From positions 263,120-327,119 of the forward strand of contig NZ_SWCI01000002.1 of NCBI RefSeq assembly GCF_005116715.1: a stretch of DNA of 64,000 bases, given 5' to 3'. Position numbers and translations under genes: made by a program. Shown piece after piece: positions 9,953-18,967 of this stretch (position 1 is the stretch's first letter; every line of letters starts with the position of its first letter). The notes under the pieces were generated by a model, which did no database searches, was not told the origin of the DNA, and saw only the letters and a list, made by a program, of their open reading frames with translations. Source of the DNA: Ferrimonas sediminicola (GTDB lineage Bacteria; Pseudomonadota; Gammaproteobacteria; Enterobacterales; Shewanellaceae).

Positions 9953-10675
9953 ATGGGAAGAAGTTTCGAAGTCCGCAAGCTGTCCATGGCAAAGACCGCA
10001 GCGGCAAAAACCAAGGTGTACTCCAAGTACGGAAAAGAGATCTATGTAAGCGCCAAGAACGGCGGCCCTGACCCGGATGCCAACCTTTCCCTGCGCCGGC
10101 TGATCGACAAAGCGAAGAAGGATCAGGTTCCCGCCCACGTAATTGAAAAGGCGATCGACAAGGCTACCGGCGGCGCCGGTGAAGACTACGTTCCAGCCCG
10201 TTACGAGGGTTTCGGTCCCGGTAACTGCATGGTGATCGTCGACTGCCTGACCGACAACGGCAACCGCACCTTTACCGAGGTGCGCCAGTGCTTCGTCAAG
10301 ACCGACTCCAAGATCGGTGCGCCGGGCGCCGTGGCCCACATGTTTGATCACCAAGCGGTCCTGGCGTTCGAGGGAGACGACGAAGATGCCGTTCTCGAAG
10401 CGCTGATGATGGCCGACGTGGACGTGACCGACGTGGAGCTGGAAGATGGCACCGTTACCGTGTTTGCCCCCCACACCGAGTTCTTTAAGACCAAGACCGC
10501 GCTGATCGAGGCGTTCGGCGACATCAAGTTCTCCGTAGAGGAGATCACCTTCATTCCTCAGACCTACACCACCATCGAGGGCGATGACGTGGCCAGGTTT
10601 GAGAAGTTCATGGCGATGCTGGAGGACTGCGACGACGTGCAGCAGGTCTACCATAACGTCGAGAGCCAGGATTAA
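9953..10675 (+). CDS. YebC/PmpR family protein, YeeN subtype
   Basis: The 240-residue product begins MGRSFEVRK and contains [29 protein letters not shown] N-terminal sequence, the family landmark [21 protein letters not shown], and an acidic C-terminal domain. The layout, including the shortened N-terminus with KVYSKYG in place of the usual YebC lead, follows E. coli YeeN rather than YebC. Members of the family act as transcription regulators or, as shown for YebC-type proteins, as translation factors that relieve stalling at proline stretches; which applies here is unknown. The ATG at 9953 is preferred to the longer non-ATG start at 9926. A strong terminator follows. Confidence 0.92.
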   Translation: MGRSFEVRKLSMAKTAAAKTKVYSKYGKEIYVSAKNGGPDPDANLSLRRLIDKAKKDQVPAHVIEKAIDKATGGAGEDYVPARYEGFGPGNCMVIVDCLTDNGNRTFTEVRQCFVKTDSKIGAPGAVAHMFDHQAVLAFEGDDEDAVLEALMMADVDVTDVELEDGTVTVFAPHTEFFKTKTALIEAFGDIKFSVEEITFIPQTYTTIEGDDVARFEKFMAMLEDCDDVQQVYHNVESQD

Positions 10676-10692
10676 CCATCCCACGCTTTGCA

Positions 10693-10717
10693 AACCCGGC
10701 CAAGTGCCGGGTTTTTT
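10693..10717 (+). terminator. Rho-independent terminator after the yebC-like gene
   Basis: The stem AACCCGGC / GCCGGGTT with a five-base loop (CAAGT) is followed by a run of T. It sits 18 bases after the stop codon and immediately before the start of the phosphotransferase gene. Confidence 0.85.
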
Positions 10718-10730
10718 CATGGAGCATCCG

Positions 10731-11786
10731 ATGAGCTTTCCCTGCCAACTGCTCAGCCAGCTTACCGGCCTTGAGGCGGTCGCCGCTATCCACCTGCTCC
10801 AGCCCTTGTGGGGCGACTATGGTGGCCTCTACCGCATCACCCCCGAGGGTGGGCACGCCTCCCTGGTGGCCAAGTGGATAGTGCCGCCGCCGGCAGCGCA
10901 GGGGTATGGCCACAAACGCAAGCTGCGCTCCTACCGGGTCGAGGTCAACTGGTACCGGGGGTTTGCCAACGACGGTGACAACGACTGCCGGATCCCCCGC
11001 TTTATCGGCTGCGGTGACGGCGATGCGGGTACCCTGATGGTGATGGAGGACCTGGCGGCGGCGGGCTTCCGGCCCATGAGCCGGAGCCAGGGCGAAGCGC
11101 ACCTGGGCGCCCTGGTGGAGTGGCTGGCGGCGTTCCATGCCCGTCATATGGGCCGGTCGCCCACCGGCCTGTGGGAGACCGGCTGCTACTGGCATTTGGC
11201 GACGCGGCCGGACGAGTGGCGGGCGATGCCTGCCGGCCCCTTGAAGGCTGCCGCCGAGGCCATCGATGCCGAGCTTGCGGCTGCCGAGCATCAGACCCTG
11301 GTCCACGGTGATGCCAAGCTAGCCAATTTCCTGGCCGATGACCGCGGCCAGGTTGGCGCCGTGGATTTTCAATATGTGGGCCGGGGGCCCGGTGTGCGGG
11401 ATCTGGTCTACCTGCTCGGCAGCGTCCTGGATGACCAGCAGCTGGCACGGAGCAGCTTCTTCTGGCTGGATCACTACTGCCAAAGGCTTGCCCACCTGCT
11501 GGGTGAAGGGGGCTGGAGCCGGCCGCGGCTGGCGTCCCTCACCCGTGAACAGTACCAGCTGTTTCCCTTTGCCTGGGCCGATTTTGAGCGTTTCCTCATC
11601 GGCTGGAAACCGGGCCACTGGAAACTGGGGCGCTTTTCCGAGGCGATGACCCAACGGGCGCTGGCGCAGATCGCCCAGAAGGGGCCCTCAGGCCCCTCTG
11701 CGCCTTCGCCACCCCGGCCTTCCCAGCCCCGTTCGTCGGCCCGGGCGGCTTCTAGGGCGGCATTGACCACCAGCAGGTTGGTTTGA
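10731..11786 (+). CDS. Phosphotransferase family protein (choline/ecdysteroid-kinase-like), aberrant C-terminal tail
   Basis: This soluble kinase-fold protein has the aminoglycoside-phosphotransferase-type catalytic loop [12 protein letters not shown] (HGD-x4-N) and the metal-binding [10 protein letters not shown] segment. Upstream, VAKWIV and VEVNWYRGF fit the N-lobe Lys and Glu. The substrate is unknown; related families phosphorylate choline or small alcohols. The ATG at 10731 has GGAG six bases upstream. The conserved fold ends near ALAQIAQK (about residue 318). The last ~33 residues (Pro/Ser/Arg-rich) are read through sequence that is antisense to a decayed chemotaxis-receptor gene, so the natural stop seems to have been lost or moved. 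Confidence 0.82.
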   Translation: MSFPCQLLSQLTGLEAVAAIHLLQPLWGDYGGLYRITPEGGHASLVAKWIVPPPAAQGYGHKRKLRSYRVEVNWYRGFANDGDNDCRIPRFIGCGDGDAGTLMVMEDLAAAGFRPMSRSQGEAHLGALVEWLAAFHARHMGRSPTGLWETGCYWHLATRPDEWRAMPAGPLKAAAEAIDAELAAAEHQTLVHGDAKLANFLADDRGQVGAVDFQYVGRGPGVRDLVYLLGSVLDDQQLARSSFFWLDHYCQRLAHLLGEGGWSRPRLASLTREQYQLFPFAWADFERFLIGWKPGHWKLGRFSEAMTQRALAQIAQKGPSGPSAPSPPRPSQPRSSARAASRAALTTSRLV

Positions 11787-11955
11787 TCGGCAATCAGATT
11801 GATAACCGCACGTATAGCCTCGATCTCGCGGCTGTCCCACCCCTAACGCCTGTTCGACAGTCAGGGCAAGTTCGCCGATGGCATCGGAGGTGACAGTCAC
11901 ATTGGCGCCCTCCACTGGCCGACGGCATCGCCCATGCTTCGCGGCGGCGGCCGCT
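11690..11955 (-). pseudogene. Remnant of a methyl-accepting chemotaxis protein signalling domain
   Basis: On the minus strand two frames together give parts of an MCP cytoplasmic hairpin. First comes EGANVTVTSDAIGELALTVEQ (about 11920-11845). After a frame change near 11835 comes [20 protein letters not shown], running into [15 protein letters not shown] (about 11830-11725). The second stretch matches the highly conserved MCP tip (QTNLLALNAAIEAARAGE). Downstream of it the match decays into Gly/Glu-rich sequence and no receptor N-terminus is present. It overlaps the 3' end of the phosphotransferase frame on the other strand. I read it as a broken, truncated receptor gene. Confidence 0.62.
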
Positions 11956-12367
11956 AGTGATCGGCCAGCCAGTCGAAGGCGACATGGTGCTCCAGCCCGG
12001 CATCGTCCTCCATCAGCAGGTTCAGGCGCCAAACCATGTAGCCGGAGGCACAGCTGCCGTACATCAGGCTGCCCCGGCCCCGCTCGTCGAAACTGACCGG
12101 CAGCCGCCCCATAAACATGTCCCGTCCCTCCACCACCGCCGAGATCAAGCGCCATCCCTCGGGTTTGTCCAGGATCAACGCCAGCGGCTGCTCGCTGGGC
12201 GCATTGCCCGGCGACAGGGAGAGGGAGAGGGTTTTGCCCGCCTGGGTGGTGTGACAGGCGCCCTGGTCGAACCGGCACAGACCAGGCTCGATCTCGGTGC
12301 CTTTTTGGCCACAACCGCTCATCAGCAGCAGCCAAAATGTGAAGCCCGTCATCCTTTTAAACTTCAT
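11954..12367 (-). CDS. Uncharacterised lipoprotein divergent from ccoN
   Basis: The 137-residue product starts with a lipoprotein signal peptide: basic MKFKRM, a hydrophobic core, and the lipobox LMSGC with the lipidated Cys19. The mature part is small and polar with three further cysteines (CRFDQGAC and SCASGY), so a disulfide is possible. No known domain is recognised. It is transcribed away from ccoNOQP and shares the upstream region with it, which contains a perfect FNR box about 55-70 bases from this gene's start. A role linked to low-oxygen respiration is therefore possible, but this is inference from position only. Confidence 0.75.
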   Translation of the reverse strand: MKFKRMTGFTFWLLLMSGCGQKGTEIEPGLCRFDQGACHTTQAGKTLSLSLSPGNAPSEQPLALILDKPEGWRLISAVVEGRDMFMGRLPVSFDERGRGSLMYGSCASGYMVWRLNLLMEDDAGLEHHVAFDWLADH

Positions 12368-12421
12368 TCAATACCACCTTGAATTTGCAGGATTTTATTT
12401 ACAACATTTCCACAACAAAAC

Positions 12422-12435
12422 TTGATCGCGATCAA
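12422..12435 (+). promoter_or_regulatory. FNR/EtrA box upstream of ccoNOQP
   Basis: The sequence TTGATCGCGATCAA is a perfect match to the FNR consensus TTGAT-N4-ATCAA. It lies 180 bases before the ccoN start and about 55 bases before the divergent lipoprotein start. An FNR homologue with all four cluster cysteines is encoded 7 kb downstream, so control of the cbb3 operon by FNR/EtrA is strongly suggested. Confidence 0.88.
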
Positions 12436-12614
12436 ACCCGATAAAGGGCTTTGTGCTAGGTTTTTTGACCGACCTCAAGTATCATGGTCGTGCCTTGATG
12501 CATATCACGCCAGACACGCTGTCACTTCTATCGTTTGCGTTAATTTGCATCGGTTTTTGGGGTAGCGACACCTGTCGTGGAAGTTAACATGCAATTGCAG
12601 TGGAAGCTAAAAAT

Positions 12615-14072
12615 ATGAACCTGACCAATACCAGCAACGACTACAACTATACGGTTGTGCGTCAGTTCGCTGTCGTGACCGTCATTTGGGGGATTGTTGG
12701 AATGCTGGTGGGTGTGTTTATCGCCGCCCAGCTGATCTGGCCCGCCCTGAACTTTGACATTCCCTGGCTGACCTACAGCCGCCTTCGCCCGTTGCACACC
12801 AACGCGGTGATTTTCGCCTTCGGCACCAGTGCCCTGTTCGCCACCTCCTACTATGTGGTCCAGCGTACCTGCCAAACCCGTCTTTTCGCGCCCAAACTGG
12901 CTGCCTTCACCTTCTGGGGTTGGCAGGCGATCATCGTGGCCGCCGCCGTTTCCCTGCCTCTGGGATACAGCACCGCCAAGGAGTACGCGGAGCTGGAGTG
13001 GCCCATCGACATCGCCATCGCCGTCGTCTGGGTCAGCTATGCCCTGGTATTCTTCGGCACCCTGATGAAGCGTAAGGTTGCCCACATCTATGTGGCCAAC
13101 TGGTTCTTCGGCGCCTTCATTATTACCGTCGCCGTGCTGCACATCGTTAACTCCCTGGCCGTGCCCGTGGTGGACACCGCTTCCGGCCTGTGGACTATGA
13201 AGTCCTACTCCATCTATGCCGGTGCCGTGGATGCCATGGTGCAGTGGTGGTATGGTCATAACGCCGTAGGCTTCCTGCTGACCGCCGGCTTCCTGGGGAT
13301 GATGTACTATTTCGTTCCCAAGCAGGCTGGCCGCCCGGTCTACTCCTACCGCCTGTCCATCGTCCACTTCTGGGCCTTGATCTCCCTGTACATCTGGGCC
13401 GGTCCGCACCACCTGCACTACACCGCCCTGCCCGACTGGACCCAGTCCCTGGGTATGGTGATGTCGCTGATCCTGTTTGCCCCCTCCTGGGGAGGGATGA
13501 TCAACGGCATCATGACCCTGTCCGGCGCTTGGCACAAGCTGCGCACCGATCCGGTGCTGCGCTTCCTGGTGGTCTCCCTCTCCTTCTACGGTATGTCTAC
13601 CTTCGAAGGTCCGATGATGTCCATCAAGACCGTGAACGCCCTGTCCCACTACACCGACTGGACCGTCGGTCACGTGCACTCCGGCGCCCTGGGCTGGGTA
13701 GCCATGGTCTCCATCGGTTCCCTGTACCACCTGATCCCCAACCTGTTTGAGCAGGGTCGCATGTACTCCAACAAGCTGGTGAACGTGCACTTCTGGCTGG
13801 CCACCATCGGCACCGTGCTGTACATCGTCTCCATGTGGATCTCCGGTGTGATGCAGGGCCTGATGTGGCGCGCGGTCAACGCCGACGGCACCCTGACCTA
13901 CTCCTTCGTCGAGTCGCTTGAGGCCTCCTACCCGTTCTACTTCGTTCGCTTCCTCGGTGGTGTGTTCTTTGTCACCGGCATGTTGCTGATGGCGTACAAC
14001 GTATACCGCACCATCACTGCGCCTAAAGGCTCCCTGAACGCCGAGGCGGAACTTCAGCCTCAGGCTGCTTAA
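12615..14072 (+). CDS. ccoN: cbb3-type cytochrome c oxidase catalytic subunit I
   Basis: This 485-residue protein has about 12 hydrophobic helices and is the heme b/b3-CuB subunit that reduces O2 at high affinity. The conserved CcoN stretches are clear: [13 protein letters not shown] with a heme-ligand His, [11 protein letters not shown] with the CuB-ligand His and the tyrosine typical of the family, [16 protein letters not shown], and [14 protein letters not shown] with the heme ligands. I start it at ATG 12615 (MNLTNTSND), which has GGAAG upstream; a GTG five codons earlier is less likely. It leads the ccoNOQP operon. Confidence 0.97.
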   Translation: MNLTNTSNDYNYTVVRQFAVVTVIWGIVGMLVGVFIAAQLIWPALNFDIPWLTYSRLRPLHTNAVIFAFGTSALFATSYYVVQRTCQTRLFAPKLAAFTFWGWQAIIVAAAVSLPLGYSTAKEYAELEWPIDIAIAVVWVSYALVFFGTLMKRKVAHIYVANWFFGAFIITVAVLHIVNSLAVPVVDTASGLWTMKSYSIYAGAVDAMVQWWYGHNAVGFLLTAGFLGMMYYFVPKQAGRPVYSYRLSIVHFWALISLYIWAGPHHLHYTALPDWTQSLGMVMSLILFAPSWGGMINGIMTLSGAWHKLRTDPVLRFLVVSLSFYGMSTFEGPMMSIKTVNALSHYTDWTVGHVHSGALGWVAMVSIGSLYHLIPNLFEQGRMYSNKLVNVHFWLATIGTVLYIVSMWISGVMQGLMWRAVNADGTLTYSFVESLEASYPFYFVRFLGGVFFVTGMLLMAYNVYRTITAPKGSLNAEAELQPQAA

Positions 14073-14083
14073 GGAGAAGCGCA

Positions 14084-14695
14084 ATGAAATTCAAACATGA
14101 AATTATCGAAAAGAATGTCGGTCTGCTGGCGATCTTCACCATCATCGCCATCAGCTTCGGCGGCCTGGTGCAGATCACTCCGCTGCTGTTCCAGAACGAG
14201 ACCACCACTCCGGTGACCGGCCTCAAGCCCTACACCGCGCTGCAGATGGAGGGTCGCGACGTCTACATCCGTGAGGGCTGTAACTCCTGCCACAGCCAGA
14301 TGGTGCGCCCCTTCCGCTCCGAAACCGAGCGCTACGGGCATTACTCCGTTGCCGGCGAGCACGTCTGGGAACACCCCTTCCTGTGGGGCTCCAAGCGCAC
14401 CGGTCCGGACCTGGCCCGTGTGGGCGGCCGCTACTCCGACGACTGGCACCGTGTTCACCTGCGCAACCCGCGCATCGTGGTCCCCGAGTCCAACATGCCG
14501 GGCTTCCCCTGGCTGGAGGAGAACACCCTGGACGGCGTGAGCACCCTGAAGAAACTTCAGATCTTCCGCGACCAGTTCGGCGTACCCTATGGTGACGACG
14601 AGGCACTGAAGAAGGATGTGGAGTCCATCAAGGGTAAAACCGAGATGGATGCCCTGATTGCCTACCTGCAGTCTCTGGGAACCGCTCTGAAATAA
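14084..14695 (+). CDS. ccoO: cbb3-type cytochrome c oxidase monoheme subunit II
   Basis: This 203-residue membrane-anchored cytochrome c has an N-terminal helix ([16 protein letters not shown]) followed by a periplasmic domain. It has one heme-binding motif, CNSCH, in the context [15 protein letters not shown] that is characteristic of CcoO. The distal Met ligand is probably in SNMPGFPWL. It passes electrons from CcoP to CcoN. The gene follows ccoN by 11 bases with AGGAG in the gap. Confidence 0.97.
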   Translation: MKFKHEIIEKNVGLLAIFTIIAISFGGLVQITPLLFQNETTTPVTGLKPYTALQMEGRDVYIREGCNSCHSQMVRPFRSETERYGHYSVAGEHVWEHPFLWGSKRTGPDLARVGGRYSDDWHRVHLRNPRIVVPESNMPGFPWLEENTLDGVSTLKKLQIFRDQFGVPYGDDEALKKDVESIKGKTEMDALIAYLQSLGTALK

Positions 14696-14706
14696 GGAGG
14701 CCTTCG

Positions 14707-14868
14707 ATGGACTACGGAACGTTTCAAGGCATCATAACCCTTGTTTTATTGCTGATTTTTCTGGCCATCGTTGGCTGGGCCTACAGCGCCAGGCGCAAGC
14801 CCGCCTTCGAGGAAGCGGCCAACCTCGTCTTCGACGACGAGCAGAAGCACCAGGGATCTAAGGAGTAA
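14707..14868 (+). CDS. ccoQ: cbb3-type oxidase small subunit CcoQ/FixQ
   Basis: This 53-residue, single-helix protein is encoded between ccoO and ccoP, as usual. The start ATG 14707 has AAGGAGG upstream. The helix GIITLVLLLIFLAIVGWAY is followed by the basic patch SARRKP and the acidic tail NLVFDDEQ that is shared with CcoQ/FixQ. It stabilises the association of CcoP with the CcoNO core. Its stop lies just before the CcoP start. Confidence 0.93.
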   Translation: MDYGTFQGIITLVLLLIFLAIVGWAYSARRKPAFEEAANLVFDDEQKHQGSKE

Positions 14869-14873
14869 TCTAG

Positions 14874-15833
14874 ATGACCAGCTTTTGGAGTATTTTTATC
14901 ACCGTGATCACCCTGGGGGTGATCTTCGGGTGTCTTGCACTGCTTATCTGGTGCATGAAAGACAAGATGGGCGTTGAAGAGGGTGAAGGCATGGGCCACA
15001 CCTTCGACGGCATTGAGGAGGTGAACAACCCCCTGCCCAAGTGGTGGTCCTACATGTTTGTGTTCACCATCGTGTTCGGTCTGGGCTACCTGGCCGCCTA
15101 CCCAGGCCTGGGCAACTGGAAAGGCCTGCTGGGCTGGACCTCATCCAACCAGAGTGTGCTGAACATGGAGGAGTCCAAGGCGGCCGCCGCCGAGGCCCGC
15201 GACGGCGAATCCGGCTGGGTTCAGTACGACCAAGAGGTGGTCCTGGCCGACGCCCAGTATGGTCCCATCTTCAAGAGCTTCGCCGCGAAGCCCGTTGAAG
15301 CGCTGGTGGCCGACGCCGAAGCACTGAAGATTGGCCAGCGTCTGTTCTTGCAAAACTGCGCTCAGTGCCACGGTTCCGATGCCAAAGGGGGCCCCGGCTT
15401 CCCCAACCTGACCGACGGATCCTGGCTCTACGGTGGCGATGCGGCAACCATCAAGGCGACCATCATGAATGGCCGTCGTGGCATGATGCCGCCCAAGGGC
15501 GGCCTGCCGGTCACCGACGAGGAGATTCCGGCCATTGCCGAGTACATCTACGGCCTCAACGGTCGCAAGCATGATGCCGCACTGGCCGCACAGGGTCAGG
15601 CCGGCTTCATGAAGGGCTGCTTTGCCTGTCACGGCATGGATGGCACCGGCAACAAGCTGATGGGCGCCCCTAACCTGACCGACAAGGCCTGGCTCTACGG
15701 CGGCAGCCGCAAGGTGATCGAGGAGAGCATCCGTAACGGCCGCGCCGGAGTGATGCCCGCCTGGAAAGAGGTACTGGGTGAGGACAAGGTTCACTTGATT
15801 ACCGCCTACGTCTACAGCCTCAGTCAGGGCTAA
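14874..15833 (+). CDS. ccoP: cbb3-type cytochrome c oxidase diheme subunit III
   Basis: This 319-residue protein has two hydrophobic helices near the N-terminus (about residues 5-27 and 58-75), with the linking segment HTFDGIEEVNNPLPKWW that is diagnostic of CcoP. Two cytochrome c domains follow, with heme motifs CAQCH and CFACH. Likely Met ligands are in GRRGMMPPKGG and GRAGVMPAWK. It receives electrons from soluble cytochrome c and passes them to CcoO. It is the last structural gene before a terminator. Confidence 0.97.
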   Translation: MTSFWSIFITVITLGVIFGCLALLIWCMKDKMGVEEGEGMGHTFDGIEEVNNPLPKWWSYMFVFTIVFGLGYLAAYPGLGNWKGLLGWTSSNQSVLNMEESKAAAAEARDGESGWVQYDQEVVLADAQYGPIFKSFAAKPVEALVADAEALKIGQRLFLQNCAQCHGSDAKGGPGFPNLTDGSWLYGGDAATIKATIMNGRRGMMPPKGGLPVTDEEIPAIAEYIYGLNGRKHDAALAAQGQAGFMKGCFACHGMDGTGNKLMGAPNLTDKAWLYGGSRKVIEESIRNGRAGVMPAWKEVLGEDKVHLITAYVYSLSQG

Positions 15834-15846
15834 TCCCCCTGCAGGA

Positions 15847-15876
15847 AAGCCCCGTCCTTCGGCGGGGCTTTTTTTT
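15847..15876 (+). terminator. Rho-independent terminator after ccoP
   Basis: The stem AAGCCCCG / CGGGGCTT with an eight-base loop is followed by an uninterrupted T run. It separates ccoNOQP from the maturation genes fixH-ccoI-ccoS. Confidence 0.9.
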
Positions 15877-15956
15877 ACTCCGCCAATTTCTGTGGCAATG
15901 GTGTCCCAACAGGGAAACCAGTATTATGGACCCCAGTCCATTGGAAGGTACGATAG

Positions 15957-16433
15957 ATGAACAACACCCCCTGGTATAAGCAGTTCTGGCCATGGTTTCT
16001 GATCCTTCTTCCCGGATCCGTCGTCATCGCGGCCCTGATTACCATCAAGGTTGCCACCGATAATCCCGTCGCCCTGGTCGCCGAGGACTACTACAAGAAG
16101 GGCAAGGCGATCAATCAAGACCTCTCCCGCATCACCCAGGCTCGAAACCTCGGACTGGTGTTCGAGATGAAGCAGGAGGCGGGTCAACTGGTTCTGATTC
16201 AACATGGTGGCCCCGCCACCGGCGCCGCCCTGGAGATCGAGTTCCACCACACCACCCTGCCCCACCACGACCTGACCCAGATGGTCACCCAGGACGCTCA
16301 AGGCCGCTATCTGCTACCCGGCGACAAGCTGATTGACGGCAAATGGCAGGTGATGATCGATGCCCACGATCAAAGTTGGCGCCTGCAAAAGCGGCTGCAC
16401 CTCCCCCTGAGCCATCCCGTCTGGTTCCAGTAG
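15957..16433 (+). CDS. fixH: FixH/CcoH family cbb3 oxidase assembly protein
   Basis: This 158-residue protein has one N-terminal transmembrane helix (WFLILLPGSVVIAALITI) after a WYKQFWPW lead, then VALVAEDYYKKGKAINQDLSR, the signature segment of FixH. The periplasmic remainder is a small beta-rich domain. FixH is needed for stable assembly of cbb3 oxidase, probably with the copper ATPase CcoI. ATG 15957 has GGAAGGT upstream. The gene is 12 bases from ccoI. Confidence 0.92.
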   Translation: MNNTPWYKQFWPWFLILLPGSVVIAALITIKVATDNPVALVAEDYYKKGKAINQDLSRITQARNLGLVFEMKQEAGQLVLIQHGGPATGAALEIEFHHTTLPHHDLTQMVTQDAQGRYLLPGDKLIDGKWQVMIDAHDQSWRLQKRLHLPLSHPVWFQ

Positions 16434-16445
16434 CAGGGGGCAACT

Positions 16446-18812
16446 TTGAGCAGTAACGCCTGTTTCCACTGCGGACAGCCCGTGCCGCTGTCCGCAACGT
16501 TCTCCGTCACCATCGACGCCCAGCCCAGGGAGATGTGTTGCCCCGGCTGCGCCGCCGTGGCCCAAACCATCTGTGATGCCGGGCTGGGGGACTACTACCG
16601 TTACCGAACCGAATCCGGCAGCAAACAGAGCCTGGACGCGATCATGGCCCAGCTTGATGCCTATGACCTCGAAGAGGTGCAGCGGGAGTTTGTCGCCCGG
16701 GAGGGGGGGCTGAACTCGGTGGTGTTGTCGGTGCAGGGGATCAGCTGTGCCGCCTGTGCCTGGTTGATCGAGCGCCACTTCCGCAAGCTCGATGGCATCC
16801 ACAGGGTCAACGTCAACACCACCACCATGCGCGCCACAGTGAGCTGGTATCCCGACAGGATCAAGCTGTCGGCGATCCTCAATCAGCTGGCCGCCATCGG
16901 CTATCCGTCAACTCCCTTCCAGCCGGACGCCAAGGAGCAGACTTATGCCCACAGCACCCGGCAGTTCCTGTTCCGTCTGGGGCTGGCCGGCATGGCCACC
17001 ATGCAGGTGATGATGCTCGCGGTCGCCCTCTACATGGGCTACTTCACCGAACTCGATCCCCTCTACCGTGACTACTTCCGCTGGGTGTCGCTGCTGTTTG
17101 CCACCCCGGTGGCCCTCTACTCCGCCCAGCCGTTCTACTTCAGCGCCCTGAGGGCGTTGATGTCGCTGCGGGTCAATATGGACCTCCCGGTCTCCATCGC
17201 CATCCTCGGGGCCTTCGGTGCCAGTTGCGTGGCCACCTTCAAGGGCGCCGGCGAGGTCTACTTCGAGTCGGTCTCCATGTTCACCTTCTTCCTGTTGCTT
17301 GGGCGGTTCCTGGAGCAGCGGGCCAGGCGCAAGGCGGCGGAATCGGCCTCCAACCTGCACCGACTGGTGCCGCTCACCGCCGAACTGGTCACCGAACAGG
17401 GCCAGCAGCAGGTGGCGGCCAAGACCCTAAAGATCGGCGACCTCTGCCTGGTGAAGCCGGGCGACGCCATCCCCGCCGACGGTGAGCTGGTGTCCCAGGC
17501 CGCTGCCGTGGATGAGTCCATGCTGACCGGCGAGCAGGAACCGGTAGCCAAGCGCGCCGGCGACCCGCTCTACGGCGGCAGTGTCAACTTCGATCAGAGC
17601 ATCGAGATTCGCATCACCCGGGTCGGCACCGAACAACTGATTCACACCATAGTGAGGATGCAGGAGCAGGCCGCCCAGGAGAAGCCGGAGATCGCCAGGT
17701 TGGCGGACCGGGTGGCTCGCTACTTTGTCCCCGGCGTTCTGGCCCTCTCAACCTTGACCTACCTGGCTTGGCACTTCATCGACCCCGCCCGGGCGTTCTG
17801 GGTGACTCTGTCGGTACTGGTGGCCACCTGCCCCTGCGCCCTCTCCCTGGCGACCCCGGCCGCCCTGACCTGCGGCAGTACCGCCCTGCGCAATCACGGC
17901 CTGCTCTCCCGCAGTTCACGGGTGCTCGAGACCCTGCCGAAAATCGATACCCTGCTGTTCGACAAGACCGGCACCCTGACCCAAGGCAACTGGTCACTGA
18001 CCCGCAGCCACAGCCTCGATGGGCACCCGGTGGCCCGTCACCTCGCCCTGGTGGCGGCATTGGAGCGGGCCAGCAGCCATCCCCTGGCGCAGGCGTTCCG
18101 GGCCTTCGACCAGCCCGGCCTTTCCGTCGAGTCCCTGGAGCACATCCCCGCAGGGGGCATTCAGGGCAGGGTGAACGGGGTCCGCTACCGGGTGGGCCAC
18201 AGCCGCTTTATTGGCCTGGAGCAGCAGGATGACCGGCTGTGGCTGGCCGACGAGAGGGGGTCACTGGCCTGGTTCCGGCTGGAGGACACCTTGCGCGAAG
18301 ACGCCGCCCCGACCCTGGCCCGGCTTCAGTCCCAGGGACTTCGCTGCGAGATGCTCTCCGGCGATCCCAGCCCCCAAGCCCCCGCCCTGGCCGCCGAGCT
18401 GAAGATGGACGACTGCCACCACGGCATGACCCCCGCAGAAAAGCACACCTACCTGAAGAGCTTGCAGATGGACGGCCACCGGGTGGCGATGTTCGGCGAC
18501 GGTGTCAACGATGCCCCGGTTCTGGCCGGGGCGGATCTCTCCATCGCCATGGGCGCCGGCACCGAACTGGCCAAGAGCAGTGCCGACCTGGTGCTGTTGG
18601 GTGACCGGCTGGGCCCGGTGGTCGACGGCATCGCCATCGCCAAAAAGACCGTTCGCGTCATCCGCCAGAACCTGATTTGGGCCCTGGGGTATAATCTGGC
18701 CATCCTGCCGCTGGCGGTCTGCGGCCTGGTGCCCCCCTACGCCGCTGCCATCGGCATGTCGGCCAGTTCGCTGATCGTGGTCGGCAACAGTGTGAGACTA
18801 TTGAAACTATGA
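16446..18812 (+). CDS. ccoI: Copper-translocating P1B-type ATPase for cbb3 oxidase maturation
   Basis: This 788-residue P-type ATPase contains an N-terminal CFHCG and CCPGC cluster (typical of FixI/CcoI) and a heavy-metal domain motif GISCAACAWLIE. The transmembrane CPC motif (ATCPCALSLATPAA), the phosphatase TGE loop (MLTGEQEPV), the phosphorylation site DKTGT and GDGVNDAPVLAGAD follow. It exports copper to the periplasm for the CcoN CuB site. The start is TTG 16446 with a GGGGG ribosome binding site six bases upstream; no ATG or GTG in frame precedes the cysteine cluster. The stop overlaps ccoS by 4 bases (ATGA). Confidence 0.96.
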   Translation: MSSNACFHCGQPVPLSATFSVTIDAQPREMCCPGCAAVAQTICDAGLGDYYRYRTESGSKQSLDAIMAQLDAYDLEEVQREFVAREGGLNSVVLSVQGISCAACAWLIERHFRKLDGIHRVNVNTTTMRATVSWYPDRIKLSAILNQLAAIGYPSTPFQPDAKEQTYAHSTRQFLFRLGLAGMATMQVMMLAVALYMGYFTELDPLYRDYFRWVSLLFATPVALYSAQPFYFSALRALMSLRVNMDLPVSIAILGAFGASCVATFKGAGEVYFESVSMFTFFLLLGRFLEQRARRKAAESASNLHRLVPLTAELVTEQGQQQVAAKTLKIGDLCLVKPGDAIPADGELVSQAAAVDESMLTGEQEPVAKRAGDPLYGGSVNFDQSIEIRITRVGTEQLIHTIVRMQEQAAQEKPEIARLADRVARYFVPGVLALSTLTYLAWHFIDPARAFWVTLSVLVATCPCALSLATPAALTCGSTALRNHGLLSRSSRVLETLPKIDTLLFDKTGTLTQGNWSLTRSHSLDGHPVARHLALVAALERASSHPLAQAFRAFDQPGLSVESLEHIPAGGIQGRVNGVRYRVGHSRFIGLEQQDDRLWLADERGSLAWFRLEDTLREDAAPTLARLQSQGLRCEMLSGDPSPQAPALAAELKMDDCHHGMTPAEKHTYLKSLQMDGHRVAMFGDGVNDAPVLAGADLSIAMGAGTELAKSSADLVLLGDRLGPVVDGIAIAKKTVRVIRQNLIWALGYNLAILPLAVCGLVPPYAAAIGMSASSLIVVGNSVRLLKL

Positions 18813-18967
18813 GCATCATCTTTACCCTGATCCCGGTGGCGATCCTCTTTGTCATCATCGCCGTCATCGTCTTCTTCTGGGCGGTAAAATCCGATCAGTT
18901 CGAGGACCTGGACCGCCAGGGATCCAGCATCCTGTTCGACGACGAACAGAAGCCGCGCGATGAGTGA
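18809..18967 (+). CDS. ccoS: cbb3-type oxidase assembly protein CcoS
   Basis: This 52-residue single-helix protein has the family-defining segment FFWAVKSDQFEDLDRQGSSI followed by LFDDE. It acts in cofactor insertion or assembly of cbb3 oxidase. It starts in the stop of ccoI (ATGA overlap), and its own end overlaps the next gene's start by 8 bases, so all these genes are tightly coupled. Confidence 0.95.
   Translation: MSIIFTLIPVAILFVIIAVIVFFWAVKSDQFEDLDRQGSSILFDDEQKPRDE

Noticed and set aside
12540..14084. 514-codon open frame antisense to ccoN, and similar long minus-strand frames (8203-9621 plus strand, 38856-40469 minus)
   Set aside because: They mirror strongly conserved genes on the other strand. 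High GC gives long spurious antisense frames, and their products are Gly/His/Gln-rich without known motifs.
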